47,172 nt of DNA from Stenotrophomonas maltophilia (GTDB lineage: Bacteria; Pseudomonadota; Gammaproteobacteria; Xanthomonadales; Xanthomonadaceae), in the NCBI RefSeq assembly GCF_004684085.1, contig NZ_SRHZ01000079.1, positions 1 to 47,172 of the forward strand, in the 5' to 3' direction. Under the pieces are notes generated by a model. The model ran no database searches. It was given only the letters and a program-made list of their open reading frames with translations, and was not told where the DNA came from. Positions 30,780 to 39,715 of this stretch are shown one piece after another; positions within the stretch are counted from its first letter, which is position 1, and each line of letters opens with the position of its first letter. The position numbers and the translations under genes are program-made.

Positions 30780-31307
30780 TCAGTTAGCGAGCGCGGTCTG
30801 CAGACGGGCCAGCTTGCCCTTCAGCGAACCATCGATGACCACGTCACCGGCGTCGATCACGGCGCCACCGATCAGCGAAGCGTCGACCGCGGTGGTCACT
30901 TCGACCTCGCGGTTGAAGCGCTTGCGCAGCGCGGCCTTGATCGCATCCAGTTCACCGGCCGAGAGTTCGGCGGCAGAGGTCACGTTGGCCTTGACCACGT
31001 GCTCGGCATCGGCGCGCAGGGCGTCGAACATGCCGGAGATTTCCGGCAGCAGCGGCAGACGATGCGATTCGGCCAGGATGGCCAGGAAGCGCGAGTAGGT
31101 TTCGCCGTGGGTCGCCGGCGCCAGCAGGGCGACGGCATCGTCACGGCCCAGCTCCGGGTTGGCGAGCAGGGCCGCCACGCGCGGATCGGCGGCGACGTGG
31201 GCGGAGAACGCGAGGGCGTCCGACCACGGCGCAAACGCGCCTTCGTCGCGCGCGGTCGCGAACGCGGCGCGGGCGTACGGGCGGGCAAGCGTGAGGGCCT
31301 GGCTCAT
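30780..31307 (-). CDS. atpH: ATP synthase delta subunit
   Basis: Peripheral-stalk subunit that links the b dimer to the top of F1, 175 residues. The N-terminal ARPYARAAF and C-terminal IGGAVIDAGDVVIDGSLKGK segments are typical. It starts two bases after the atpF stop, so translation is likely coupled. Confidence 0.97.
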   Translation of the reverse strand: MSQALTLARPYARAAFATARDEGAFAPWSDALAFSAHVAADPRVAALLANPELGRDDAVALLAPATHGETYSRFLAILAESHRLPLLPEISGMFDALRADAEHVVKANVTSAAELSAGELDAIKAALRKRFNREVEVTTAVDASLIGGAVIDAGDVVIDGSLKGKLARLQTALAN

Positions 31308-31309
31308 CC

Positions 31310-31780
31310 TTAGATCTCCGAGGCCAGCTCGTCGAGCAGCGCCTTGTGGGCGTTGGCGTCGATTTCGCGCTTGAGCAGCTTTTCGGCACCGGTCACGGCC
31401 AGCGCGGACACCTGCTTGCGCAGATCTTCACGGGCACGGTTGGCGGCGGCGTCGATCTCAGCCTGGGCCAGATCCTTCTGACGGGTGGCTTCGGTGATCG
31501 CTTCGGTGCGGGCAGCGTCAACGATCTGGTTGGCACGCGCGTGGGCCTGATCGATGATCTCGTTGGCCTTGGTGCGGGCTTCCTTCAGCGCTTCGTTGAC
31601 CTTCTCCTGCGCCTGGGCCAGATCTTTCTGGCTGCGGTCGGCAGCAGCGAGGCCTTCAGCAATCTTCTGCTGGCGCTCTTCGATCGCGTTCATCAGCGGC
31701 GGCCAGATCTTGGTCGCGATGATCCAGATCAGACCAGCGAAGGCGAGCGCCTGCGCAAGAAGGGTGAAATTGATATTCAT
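31310..31780 (-). CDS. atpF: ATP synthase Fo b subunit
   Basis: Peripheral-stalk subunit, 156 residues. One N-terminal membrane helix ([19 protein letters not shown]) is followed by a long charged coiled coil rich in Ala, Glu, Lys and Gln. ATG 31780 is chosen by conservation. The 106-bp gap from atpE carries two strong hairpins. Confidence 0.97.
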   Translation of the reverse strand: MNINFTLLAQALAFAGLIWIIATKIWPPLMNAIEERQQKIAEGLAAADRSQKDLAQAQEKVNEALKEARTKANEIIDQAHARANQIVDAARTEAITEATRQKDLAQAEIDAAANRAREDLRKQVSALAVTGAEKLLKREIDANAHKALLDELASEI

Positions 31781-31811
31781 GGTTAGCTCGATCGCTGGTT
31801 TCGGGGTGGAC

Positions 31812-31869
31812 GCGCCGCCGAAGCGGCGCATCCGGCCTTCATCCGAAACCGGGTGCATCAGCACCCGGT
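31812..31869 (-). repeat. Two hairpins between atpE and atpF
   Basis: The first hairpin after atpE is ACCGGGTGC-TGAT-GCACCCGGT (31848-31869). The second is GCGCCGC-TTCG-GCGGCGC (31812-31829), whose transcript has a C(UUCG)G tetraloop, among the most stable known. Such stems at the 3' side of atpE could protect its message, which must be translated far more than its neighbours. Confidence 0.7.
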
Positions 31870-31886
31870 CGTCTCAAACCGCTGTA

Positions 31887-32216
<330 letters not shown>

Positions 32217-32265
32217 CTAAGGGTGATGAAACGGATGAAGGTTGAAACGCGTTGAAGCTTGAAAC

Positions 32266-33066
32266 TCAGTGAGCGTCTTCCGACAGGCTCAGGTACACGA
32301 TCGACAGCATCATGAAGATGAAGGCCTGCAGCGGGATCACCAGCAGGTGGAACAGCATCCAGCCGAGGCCGAACGCACCACCGGCAATGGCACCGAAGAA
32401 ACCGGCACCACCCAGCACCCAGATCAGCAGGAACACGATTTCGCCGCCGAACATGTTGCCGAACAGTCGCATCGCCAGCGAGATCGGCTTGCTCAGCCAC
32501 TCGACGATGTTGAGGATCAGGTTGAACGGCATCATCCACTTGCCGAACGGCGCCGTCAGGAATTCCTTGATGAAGCCAAGCAGGCCCTTGGACTTCAGCG
32601 CGAAGAACAGCATCAGGAAGAACACGCTGAAGGCCATGCCCAGGGTGGCATTGACGTCAGCGGTCGGCACCGGCTTCCAGTAGTGCACGCCCGCCCATTC
32701 CAGCGGCTTGGCGATGAAATCGGCCGGGATCATCTTCAGCAGATTCATCATCAGGATCCAGAAGAAGATCGTGATGGCGATCGGCGTGACCAGCTTGCTC
32801 TTGCCGTGGTAGGTGTCCTTGGCCTGGCGGTCGACGAACTCCAGGCAGATTTCCACGAACGCCTGCCACTTGCCCGGCACGCCAGCGGTGGCCTTGCGGG
32901 TTCCCAGCCAGAACGCGACAACGATCACCAGGCCCATCAGGACAGCGGTGAGGAAGGTATCGACGTGGATATGCCAGAACATACCCTCACCCTTGCCGAC
33001 CGGTGCGGTCAGGTTGTGCAGGTGATGCTGGATGTAGCTGGTAGGGGTTAGAGCCTCGCCCGCCAT
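32266..33066 (-). CDS. atpB: ATP synthase Fo a subunit
   Basis: Integral membrane subunit that forms the proton half-channels, 266 residues with five to six helices. The essential Arg is in ISLAMRLFGNMFGGE. The C-terminus ends in the usual QAFIFMMLSIVYLSLS. It begins 31 bp after atpI. Confidence 0.97.
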   Translation of the reverse strand: MAGEALTPTSYIQHHLHNLTAPVGKGEGMFWHIHVDTFLTAVLMGLVIVVAFWLGTRKATAGVPGKWQAFVEICLEFVDRQAKDTYHGKSKLVTPIAITIFFWILMMNLLKMIPADFIAKPLEWAGVHYWKPVPTADVNATLGMAFSVFFLMLFFALKSKGLLGFIKEFLTAPFGKWMMPFNLILNIVEWLSKPISLAMRLFGNMFGGEIVFLLIWVLGGAGFFGAIAGGAFGLGWMLFHLLVIPLQAFIFMMLSIVYLSLSEDAH

Positions 33067-33097
33067 GTGTCCGGAACCTTCAGTTAATTGAATTCTG

Positions 33098-33463
33098 TCA
33101 ACGCCTGGCCATGGCCAGGACCTGGAACATCAAGCCGACGGCGATACCGGCCAACAGCGCCAATGCAGGCAGCTTGAAGACCAGAAACCCCACCAGCAGG
33201 ACGCCGAATACCACCACCCACTTGGCGACGATCGCGATGATCAGGCGAGCCATCGCCGATCCCGCGGCCAGTGCTCCCCCGCCCAGTGCCATCCGTGCCG
33301 CAACCCAGCCACCGGCCGAAATGGCCACACCGGACGCCAGCGCGCCGAGGGCATACTTCGGACCTACCAGCAGGAAGGCCAGGGCCAGGACAGCCACCGC
33401 GGCCAGCGGGTAGACCGCGGCGCGCAGCATCAGTCGCCGACCCGCATCAACGGAGTTCAGCAC
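33098..33463 (-). CDS. atpI: ATP synthase subunit I (AtpI)
   Basis: First gene of the atp operon, 121 residues with four predicted membrane helices. AtpI helps assemble the c ring and is not part of the final enzyme. GTG 33463 is the start used; ATG 33430 is an alternative that would remove 11 residues. The helices LAAVAVLALAFLLVG and WVVVFGVLLVGFLVF are visible. It is preceded by a sigma-70 promoter. Confidence 0.88.
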   Translation of the reverse strand: MLNSVDAGRRLMLRAAVYPLAAVAVLALAFLLVGPKYALGALASGVAISAGGWVAARMALGGGALAAGSAMARLIIAIVAKWVVVFGVLLVGFLVFKLPALALLAGIAVGLMFQVLAMARR

Positions 33464-33534
33464 AGGACGTCCCGCGTGGTTGCAAGTGGAGGGCTGAGGC
33501 GGCTACAGCAGGGGGGGCCTCATCGAGCCGCCAA

Positions 33535-33564
33535 ATTATAGCAATGGGACAATTTGCGAGACAA
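33535..33564 (-). promoter_or_regulatory. Sigma-70 promoter of the atp operon
   Basis: On the minus strand TTGTCT (33559-33564) and a perfect TATAAT (33535-33540) are separated by 18 bp. Transcription would start near 33528, giving a 65-nt leader before atpI. Confidence 0.75.
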
Positions 33565-33658
33565 CCGCTGCCTGTTCATCCCGGGAAGCCGCAAGTTGCG
33601 GTAGCGGTTACATTTTTGCGTGCCACCCGGGGGACAATGACGTCCGTATGATGTTGCA

Positions 33659-33815
33659 GCGCAGTATTGAACTTTGGTCGCAGGCCACGGAACTTTCGCC
33701 GCAGCGGGTCGGTCCGACCTTTCGACCTGCCTGCAGCAACCTCGTCGACGCTTCGCCCGCAGGTCCCACGATGGCCCCGAAGCCCCGCTCCGGGGCCATC
33801 TTTTTTGCATCTTCG
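33659..33815 (+). ncRNA. Candidate small RNA with its own terminator
   Basis: About 155 nt of apparently non-coding sequence end in a strong intrinsic terminator (33778-33815). Inside lies a nested stem: GCGGGTCG pairs with CGACCTGC, with GGTCGG/CCGACC as an alternative. A TATGAT box at 33647-33652 could be its -10, but no good -35 is seen. No coding gene upstream on this strand needs this terminator, since the atp promoter fires the other way. I do not recognise it as 6S, SRP or another known RNA. Confidence 0.4.
33778..33815 (+). terminator. Strong intrinsic terminator
   Basis: GATGGCCCCG / CGGGGCCATC stem directly followed by TTTTTT. It precedes the outer-membrane protein gene and ends the candidate small RNA. 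Confidence 0.85.
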
Positions 33816-33924
33816 CGACAGCGCTGAACCGTGCACATGCCGTGGACCATACGTTCACGGATGGTGGACGCCGCCGTCCGGCACAGTGGTCTTCATTCTG
33901 ATGAACCACTGCAAGGACTCTTCG

Positions 33925-34743
33925 ATGCGCCCTGTACCCACCCTGCTCGCCCTCTCCCTGCTCGCCACCGGCGCTTCGTTCGCCACTGCCGCCCATGCGG
34001 CCGAAGGCGATGACCGCTTCGCCATCCGTCTGGGTGCGATGAACATCGATTCGGACAATACGCTCCGTGGCAGCACCACGGTAGCCGGCCAGGACATCGC
34101 CCTGAATCAGGACTTCAAGCTGGGGGGCAAGGAGTGGGAACCGCGCATCGACGGCATGTTCCGCATCAGCAACCGCCAGCGCCTGCTGTTCAACTACTTC
34201 AAGTACGACAAGGACCGTCGCGAGACGCTGGACCAGGGCATCTCCTTCGGCGGTGAAAATGTGCCGGCCGGCAGCTTCGTCAAGGGTGAGCTGAAGTACC
34301 AGGTGGCCAGCCTCGTCTATGACTACTCGGTCGTCGATACCGACACCTTCGACCTCGGCCTGCAGATCGGTGGTGAGTACGCCAAGGTCAGCACCAAGGG
34401 CTATGCGGACCTGGGCACCGTCTACGAGGGCCAGTTCCTCAACGAGAAGGCCGACGGCATTGCGCCGGTGGTGGGTGCGCGCATGACCTTCAACCCGTCC
34501 GAGCGCTGGATGATCACGCTGCAGGGCCAGTACCTGAACACGCGCTGGGGCAGCTTCGATGACTACAAGGGCGACCTGAGCCGCGCCAATGCAATCGTCG
34601 ATTACCGCCTCACCAAGAATTTCGGTGTGTTCGCTGGCTATGACTGGTTCAAGCTGGACGTGGACAAGAAGGGCAGCGACGGCACCATCGGCCTGAAGCA
34701 GGAATTCAAGGGCCCGGTGGCCGGTATCAGCTTCGTGTTCTGA
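33925..34743 (+). CDS. Outer-membrane beta-barrel protein
   Basis: A 272-residue secreted protein. The signal peptide is about 25 residues and ends AAHAAEGD. The remainder alternates polar and hydrophobic residues in beta-strand fashion and ends in Phe (GISFVF), the usual recognition signal for outer-membrane insertion. It resembles small porin-like barrels, but the exact family is not certain. ATG 33925 has AAGGA about 8 nt upstream; ATG 33901 is possible. A clear terminator follows, so it is monocistronic. Confidence 0.85.
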   Translation: MRPVPTLLALSLLATGASFATAAHAAEGDDRFAIRLGAMNIDSDNTLRGSTTVAGQDIALNQDFKLGGKEWEPRIDGMFRISNRQRLLFNYFKYDKDRRETLDQGISFGGENVPAGSFVKGELKYQVASLVYDYSVVDTDTFDLGLQIGGEYAKVSTKGYADLGTVYEGQFLNEKADGIAPVVGARMTFNPSERWMITLQGQYLNTRWGSFDDYKGDLSRANAIVDYRLTKNFGVFAGYDWFKLDVDKKGSDGTIGLKQEFKGPVAGISFVF

Positions 34744-34776
34744 TCCCCCGCCCCTTCCACGGCACTCTCTCTCCTG

Positions 34777-34811
34777 GCGCGGCCTCCGGAACATCGGGGC
34801 CGCGCTTTTTT
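34777..34811 (+). terminator. Terminator of the outer-membrane protein gene
   Basis: GCGCGGCC / GGCCGCGC stem followed by a run of T residues. Confidence 0.85.
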
Positions 34812-34861
34812 GTGCTGTTTTTCCCTACGTGCAGGAGCAAGAGCAGCTGGGTCGAGCGCCT

Positions 34862-34951
34862 GAGGGAGAGGGGGCTGGGTGCGAATGTCCCCCGGCGCCG
34901 GCCTGCGGCCGTCACCTCCTCCTTTACTTCGCACCCAGCCCCCTCTCCCTC
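34862..34951. repeat. Hairpin element A (24-bp terminal inverted repeats)
   Basis: A 90-bp element bounded by perfect 24-bp inverted repeats (34862-34885 and 34928-34951). Its core (34884-34929) is 46 bp and matches, in reverse complement, the core of element B at 35038-35083 in 41 of 46 positions. It has no coding capacity and looks like a MITE-like or REP-like mobile hairpin. Confidence 0.75.
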
Positions 34952-35007
34952 CGCGTGTCAGGCGTCCACGCGGCCCAGGCAGTGGCTCTCGACTGTCCGC
35001 AAGCCGA

Positions 35008-35113
35008 GCCGCTGCGCGGGTGGCAGGCGTTTGGACAAAGTAAAGGAGGAGGCGACCGCCACAGGCGGGCGACGGGGGACATTTGTCGAAATGCCTGCCA
35101 CCCGCGCAGCGGC
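35008..35113. repeat. Hairpin element B (21- to 32-bp terminal inverted repeats)
   Basis: A 106-bp element bounded by perfect 21-bp arms (35008-35028 and 35093-35113); the stem extends to 32 bp with two mismatches. Its arms differ from those of element A, yet the 46-bp core (35038-35083) is the same sequence in opposite orientation. The core contains AAAGGAGGAGG, which resembles a ribosome site, but no frame follows it. Confidence 0.75.
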
Positions 35114-35157
35114 CCAATCGCTCGCACTGAGAACGATCGAAGCCCAACAAACGACCA

Positions 35158-35186
35158 ACAAAAAACCCGGCTTGCGCCGGGTTTTC
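35158..35186 (-). terminator. Terminator after lpdA
   Basis: AAAACCCGG / CCGGGTTTT stem; on the minus strand it is followed by six T residues. Confidence 0.85.
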
Positions 35187-35191
35187 CGTTT

Positions 35192-35214
35192 CGCCGGGCA
35201 TGGCCCGGCGCTAC
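35192..35214 (-). repeat. SMAG-type REP providing the lpdA stop codon
   Basis: Inverse GTAGCGCCGGGCC palindrome. Its GTAG head (35211-35214) overlaps the end of lpdA so that TAG is the stop codon. Confidence 0.85.
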
Positions 35215-37019
35215 TTCTTTTTAGGAAGGTACAGATCGGTGATCGTGCCGTCGTAGATTTCCGACGCCATCGCCACCGATTCGCTCAGCGTCGGGTGGGC
35301 GTGGATGGTGTGGCCGATGTCTTCGGCTTCAGCACCCATCTCGATGGCCAGGCCGATCTCGGCCAGCAGGTCACCGGCATGCACGCCAACGATGGCGCCA
35401 CCGATGATGCGGTGGGTCTCTTCGTCGAAGATCAGCTTGGTGAAGCCCTCGGTGCGGCCGATGCCGATCGCGCGGCCACTGGCGGCCCACGGGAACTTGG
35501 CCACGCCGACCTTCAGGCCCTTGGCCTTGGCTTCGGTCTCGGTCACGCCAACCCAGGCGATTTCCGGATTGGTGTAGGCCACCGACGGAATCACGCGGGC
35601 CACCCACTCCTTCTTGTGGCCGGCAGCCACTTCAGCGGCCAGCTTGCCCTCGTGCGTGGCCTTGTGGGCCAGCATCGGGTTGCCGACGATGTCGCCGATG
35701 GCAAAGATGTGCGGCACGTTGGTGCGCATCTGGCGGTCCACCGGGATGAAGCCACGGTCGGTGACCTGCACGCCGGCCTTTTCGGCATCGATCTTCTTGC
35801 CGTTCGGCGAGCGGCCCACGGCCACCAGCACGCGGTCGAAGGTGCCCTGCGCCAGCGCAGGCGTCTGGCCTTCCTCGGCGGCTTCGAAGGTCACGGTGAT
35901 GCCCTTGGCATCGGCGGTGACGCCCGAGGCCTTGGTCTTCAGGTGCACTTCGATGCCCTGCTTCTTCAGGCGGTCAGCCAGCGGCTTGACCAGGTCCTTG
36001 TCGGCGCCCGGCATCAGCTGGTCCATGAACTCGACCACGGTGACCTTGCTGCCCAGCGCACCGTAAACGGTGGCCATTTCCAGGCCGATGATGCCGCCAC
36101 CGACAACCAGCAGGGAGCCCGGCACTTCGGCCAGCTCCAGCGCGTCGGTGGAATCCATCACGCGCTTGTCGTCCCACGGGAAGTTCGGCAGCTTCACTGC
36201 CTGCGAACCGGCGGCGATGATGCACTTCTGGAAGCGCAGCAACTGAGTGCTGCCGTCAGCGGCGGTGATCTCCAGCTCGTTGGCCGAAACGAATTTGCCG
36301 ACGCCCTGTACGCTGCGGACCTTGCGCTGCTTGGCCATGCCGGCCAGGCCCTTGGTCAGCTGGTTGACGACCTTTTCCTTGTACTCGCGCAGCTTGTCCA
36401 GGGTGATGGTCGGCTTGCCGAACTCGACGCCGAAATCACCGGCGTGGGCCACTTCGTCGATGACCGCTGCGGCGTGCAGCAGCGCCTTGGACGGAATGCA
36501 GCCGACGTTGAGGCAGACGCCGCCGAGGCTGGCGTAGCGCTCGACCAGCACCGTATCCAGGCCGACGTCGGCGGCGCGGAAGGCGGCGGTGTAGCCGCCC
36601 GGGCCCGAGCCCAGCACGACCATCTCGCATTCGATGTCAGCCGGCTTGCCGCTGGACAGCGCCGGCTTCGGTGCGGCTGGTTCGGCCGGGGCGCGGTGCG
36701 ACGGGGTCACCGGCGGCTTGCTGGCCGGGGCGGCCGCAGCCGGGGCCGGCGCAGCGGCCTTGGCCGGAGCTTCGGCAGCGCCTTCAGCATCCAGCAGTAC
36801 GACCACGGCGCCTTCAGACAGCGTGTCGCCCAGCTTGACCTTGATTTCCTTGACCACACCGGCGGCCGAGGACGGCACTTCCAGGGTGGCCTTGTCCGAT
36901 TCCAGGGTCACCAGACCCTGGTCTTTCTTCACCGTATCGCCGACGGCGACCAGCACTTCGATCACCGGTACATCGCTGTAATCGCCGATGTCGGGAACCT
37001 TGATTTCAATCGTGGCCAT
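35211..37019 (-). CDS. lpdA: Dihydrolipoyl dehydrogenase with N-terminal lipoyl domain (PDH E3)
   Basis: E3 subunit of pyruvate dehydrogenase, 602 residues. It reoxidises dihydrolipoamide with FAD and NAD. An extra N-terminal lipoyl domain (about 1-80, lipoylation lysine in LESDKATLEV) and an Ala/Pro linker precede the flavoprotein. The redox disulfide is GGVCLNVGCIPSK, the FAD motif GSGPGGYTAA, and the catalytic His-Glu lies in HAHPTLSES. This lipoyl-E3 form is known from Neisseria and other proteobacteria. It follows aceF by 108 bp. The stop codon comes from a SMAG repeat. Confidence 0.96.
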   Translation of the reverse strand: MATIEIKVPDIGDYSDVPVIEVLVAVGDTVKKDQGLVTLESDKATLEVPSSAAGVVKEIKVKLGDTLSEGAVVVLLDAEGAAEAPAKAAAPAPAAAAPASKPPVTPSHRAPAEPAAPKPALSSGKPADIECEMVVLGSGPGGYTAAFRAADVGLDTVLVERYASLGGVCLNVGCIPSKALLHAAAVIDEVAHAGDFGVEFGKPTITLDKLREYKEKVVNQLTKGLAGMAKQRKVRSVQGVGKFVSANELEITAADGSTQLLRFQKCIIAAGSQAVKLPNFPWDDKRVMDSTDALELAEVPGSLLVVGGGIIGLEMATVYGALGSKVTVVEFMDQLMPGADKDLVKPLADRLKKQGIEVHLKTKASGVTADAKGITVTFEAAEEGQTPALAQGTFDRVLVAVGRSPNGKKIDAEKAGVQVTDRGFIPVDRQMRTNVPHIFAIGDIVGNPMLAHKATHEGKLAAEVAAGHKKEWVARVIPSVAYTNPEIAWVGVTETEAKAKGLKVGVAKFPWAASGRAIGIGRTEGFTKLIFDEETHRIIGGAIVGVHAGDLLAEIGLAIEMGAEAEDIGHTIHAHPTLSESVAMASEIYDGTITDLYLPKKK

Positions 37020-37127
37020 GGTGGATTTTCCTCGTGCCCGACCGGCATGGCCGGTGGGCTGTCACTGCGTTTCGACAGGCGGCCGCGCCAGGGGCAGCGG
37101 CCGCACGGTGGGGGCGAAGCGGGTGCC

Positions 37128-38846
37128 TTACAGCAACACGCGGCGCATGTCGGCCAGCACCTGCGACAGGTACGTGGTGAAGCGTGCGGCCAAGGCGCCA
37201 TCGATGACGCGGTGGTCGTAGCTCAGCGACAGCGGCAGCATCAGCTTCGGTGCGAATTCCTTGCCATTCCAGACCGGCTGGATGGACGACTTGGAGACGC
37301 CGAGGATGGCCACTTCCGGTGCATTGACGATCGGGGTGAACGCGGTGCCACCAATGCCGCCCAGCGAGCTGATCGAGAAGCAGCCGCCGCTCATGTCGGC
37401 CGGGCCCAGCTTGCCGTCGCGCGCCTTCTTGGCCAGCTCGCCGGTTTCCTGCGCGATCTGCACCACGCCCTTCTTGTCGACATCGCGGATGACCGGAACG
37501 ACCAGGCCGTTCGGGGTGTCGGCGGCGAAGCCGATGTTGAAGTACTTCTTCAGGGTCAGGTTCTCGCCGCTGGCATCGAGCGACGCGTTGAACTCCGGGA
37601 ACTGCTTCAGCGCCGCAGCACTGGCCTTGATCAGGAAGGCAAGCATGGTCAGCTTGATGCCGGCCTTCTCGTTCTCCTTGTTCAGCGCCACGCGCAGGCC
37701 TTCCAGGTCGGTGATATCGGCCTGTTCGAACTGGGTGACGTGCGGGATCATCGCCCAGTTGCGGGCCAGGTTCGCACCCGAGATCTTCTTGATGCGCGAC
37801 AACGGCTGCACTTCGACATCGCCGAACTTGCTGAAATCGACCTTCGGCCACGGCAGCAGGTTCAGGCCACCACCGGCAGCGACAGCAGCACCGCCGGCAG
37901 CCGGCACGCCACCACTGAGTGCGGCCTTGACGAACTTCTGCACGTCACCCTTGGTGATGCGGCCACCCTTCTCGGTGCCGTTGATCTGCAGCAGGTCCAC
38001 GCCCAGTTCACGGGCGAACACGCGCACTGCCGGGGTGGCGTACGGCACCTTGGCCGGCAGCACGCCATCGGCGTTGAACTGCACCGGCGGGCTGGACGGG
38101 GTACCGGCCGAGGCGATTTCGCGGGCAGCCAGCTTGTCCGGCTGCGCCGGCACAGCGACCGGCTCGACCTTGGTGGCGGTCTCGGCGGCAGCCGGAGCGG
38201 CAGCAGCGGCAGCCTTGGTCGGTGCCGGCGCGGCGGCGCCCTCGGCTTCGATGATGGCGACCACATTGCCCTGCGACAGATTGTCGCCGACCTTGACCTT
38301 GATCTCCTTGACCACGCCGGCCACCGAAGACGGCACTTCCATGGTGGCCTTGTCGCTTTCCAGCGTCACCAGGCCCTGGTCCTTCTTGACCGTGTCGCCC
38401 ACGGCGACCAGCACTTCGATGACCGGGATGCCGGCGTAATCGCCGATGTCCGGCACCAGCGCTTCAACCGCGCCACCGCTGGCAGCCGGAGCGGTCGGCG
38501 CAGCTGCGGCCGGGGCCGGCGCGCTCTGGGCGGCGGCGGCCGGGGCAGCGGCCTTGGCCGGTGCAGGTGCCGGGGCAGCCGCGGCCGGCTTGGCAGCCTC
38601 GCCTTCAGCCACTTCGATCAGCGCCACAACCTTGCCTTCAGACAGGCTGTCACCGACCTTGACCTTGATCTCCTTGACCACACCGGCCACGGCCGACGGC
38701 ACTTCCATGGTGGCCTTGTCGCTTTCCAGCGTCACCAGGCCCTGGTCCTTCTTGACCGTGTCGCCGACGGCGACAAGCACCTCGATTACCGGGATATCGC
38801 TGTAGTCACCGATATCGGGGACAAGTGCTTCCTTGATTTCGGCCAT
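37128..38846 (-). CDS. aceF: Pyruvate dehydrogenase E2 (dihydrolipoamide acetyltransferase)
   Basis: Core acetyltransferase of pyruvate dehydrogenase, 572 residues. Two lipoyl domains (lysines in two LESDKATMEV motifs) are joined by Ala/Pro linkers, then comes a subunit-binding domain (ATPAVRVFARELGVDL) and the catalytic domain ending in SLSYDHRVIDGALAARF. ATG 38846 has GGAG about 9 nt upstream. A 71-bp stretch is identical between the two lipoyl-domain coding regions. E1 (aceE) is not in the window. Confidence 0.96.
   Translation of the reverse strand: MAEIKEALVPDIGDYSDIPVIEVLVAVGDTVKKDQGLVTLESDKATMEVPSAVAGVVKEIKVKVGDSLSEGKVVALIEVAEGEAAKPAAAAPAPAPAKAAAPAAAAQSAPAPAAAAPTAPAASGGAVEALVPDIGDYAGIPVIEVLVAVGDTVKKDQGLVTLESDKATMEVPSSVAGVVKEIKVKVGDNLSQGNVVAIIEAEGAAAPAPTKAAAAAAPAAAETATKVEPVAVPAQPDKLAAREIASAGTPSSPPVQFNADGVLPAKVPYATPAVRVFARELGVDLLQINGTEKGGRITKGDVQKFVKAALSGGVPAAGGAAVAAGGGLNLLPWPKVDFSKFGDVEVQPLSRIKKISGANLARNWAMIPHVTQFEQADITDLEGLRVALNKENEKAGIKLTMLAFLIKASAAALKQFPEFNASLDASGENLTLKKYFNIGFAADTPNGLVVPVIRDVDKKGVVQIAQETGELAKKARDGKLGPADMSGGCFSISSLGGIGGTAFTPIVNAPEVAILGVSKSSIQPVWNGKEFAPKLMLPLSLSYDHRVIDGALAARFTTYLSQVLADMRRVLL
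38329..38399. repeat. 71-bp direct repeat in aceF, copy 1
   Basis: Identical to 38695-38765. It encodes the core of the second lipoyl domain around the lipoylated lysine. Flanking sequence differs at scattered positions. Confidence 0.85.
38695..38765. repeat. 71-bp direct repeat in aceF, copy 2
   Basis: Identical to 38329-38399; encodes the core of the first lipoyl domain. Confidence 0.85.
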
Positions 38847-39013
38847 GGGGATAACTCCGGCAATCTGGTGTAGGGAAACGTCTATTGTGCGGCCAGCGGG
38901 GGCCAGCGCCAACCGTTACAGGTGTTTTCAGTACGCACGCAGCCGAGACACGCTGTTGCCCATGGGTTGTGGCTGCATCCAGTCGGTAGCGTATTGTCCG
39001 GACGATGTCGGCT

Positions 39014-39514
39014 TCATGTCGCCAGTGCGTCGGCCACCGGCTGCCAGGCCAAGCGCAGGCGCGACAACGACCACGCCGCATTGGCCGGGCTGGTGGACGG
39101 CAGTGCCAGCAGCCTCGGTGGCGCCTTGAGCCGGGGCAGCACCCAACGCTGGAATGCCTGCCGCGCCGCGCCGCCGTTGCAACCGATCAGCTCCAGCTCA
39201 GGAAGCGAGGCGATCAGTGCCGGTAGTGCATTGGGTACTTCCGTACCACGCACGATGTCGGCATCCAGGCTGCCGCGCCGTTCGCACTGGCCGATCACAT
39301 CCCACAGGCCGATCTTTGCCGCCATCAAGGCCTGCAGCCGTTGCGGGTAGGCCAGGGTCACGTCGAAACCGCAGATATCGGCCAGCAGCGGCCAGAATCG
39401 ATTGCGCGGGTGCGCGTAATAGCGCTGCTCCTGCAATGACGCAACGCCCGGCATCGAGCCCAGCAGCAGCACCCGGCACTCCACGTTCACCTGCGCTTGC
39501 AGGCCGATGCACAT
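39014..39514 (-). CDS. DNA-deoxyinosine glycosylase (UDG superfamily)
   Basis: A 166-residue protein of the uracil-DNA glycosylase superfamily. The motif LLLGSMPGVASLQEQRYYAH matches the family 6 (hypoxanthine-DNA glycosylase) active-site block, and LPSTSPANA is the typical second motif. It would excise deaminated bases, chiefly hypoxanthine. ATG 39514 is chosen because homology begins soon after; the frame is open further upstream to 39607. Its 5' region faces the divergent ompW-like gene. Confidence 0.85.
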   Translation of the reverse strand: MCIGLQAQVNVECRVLLLGSMPGVASLQEQRYYAHPRNRFWPLLADICGFDVTLAYPQRLQALMAAKIGLWDVIGQCERRGSLDADIVRGTEVPNALPALIASLPELELIGCNGGAARQAFQRWVLPRLKAPPRLLALPSTSPANAAWSLSRLRLAWQPVADALAT

Positions 39515-39715
39515 CGTTGCTTCGCTCACATCTTCTCCAACTGCATGAATGCCGCCGATGGCCGAAAAGCCCATGAAAACAGGCTTTCCGCTCCAGTCGC
39601 TGAACAAGGAAAACTATTTTTTAACGCGCGTCGGATTCGATTCATGTTGGGGCGACTACGGTGTGCTCGCCCCGCAACCGGGGGCCCAAAACAAGAAACA
39701 TTAGGAGATACCCCC

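Noticed and set aside
34812..38873. A plus-strand open frame of 1353 codons across lpdA and aceF
   Set aside because: It is antisense to two clear pyruvate dehydrogenase genes and has a low-complexity His/Arg/Gly-rich translation typical of GC-rich shadow frames.
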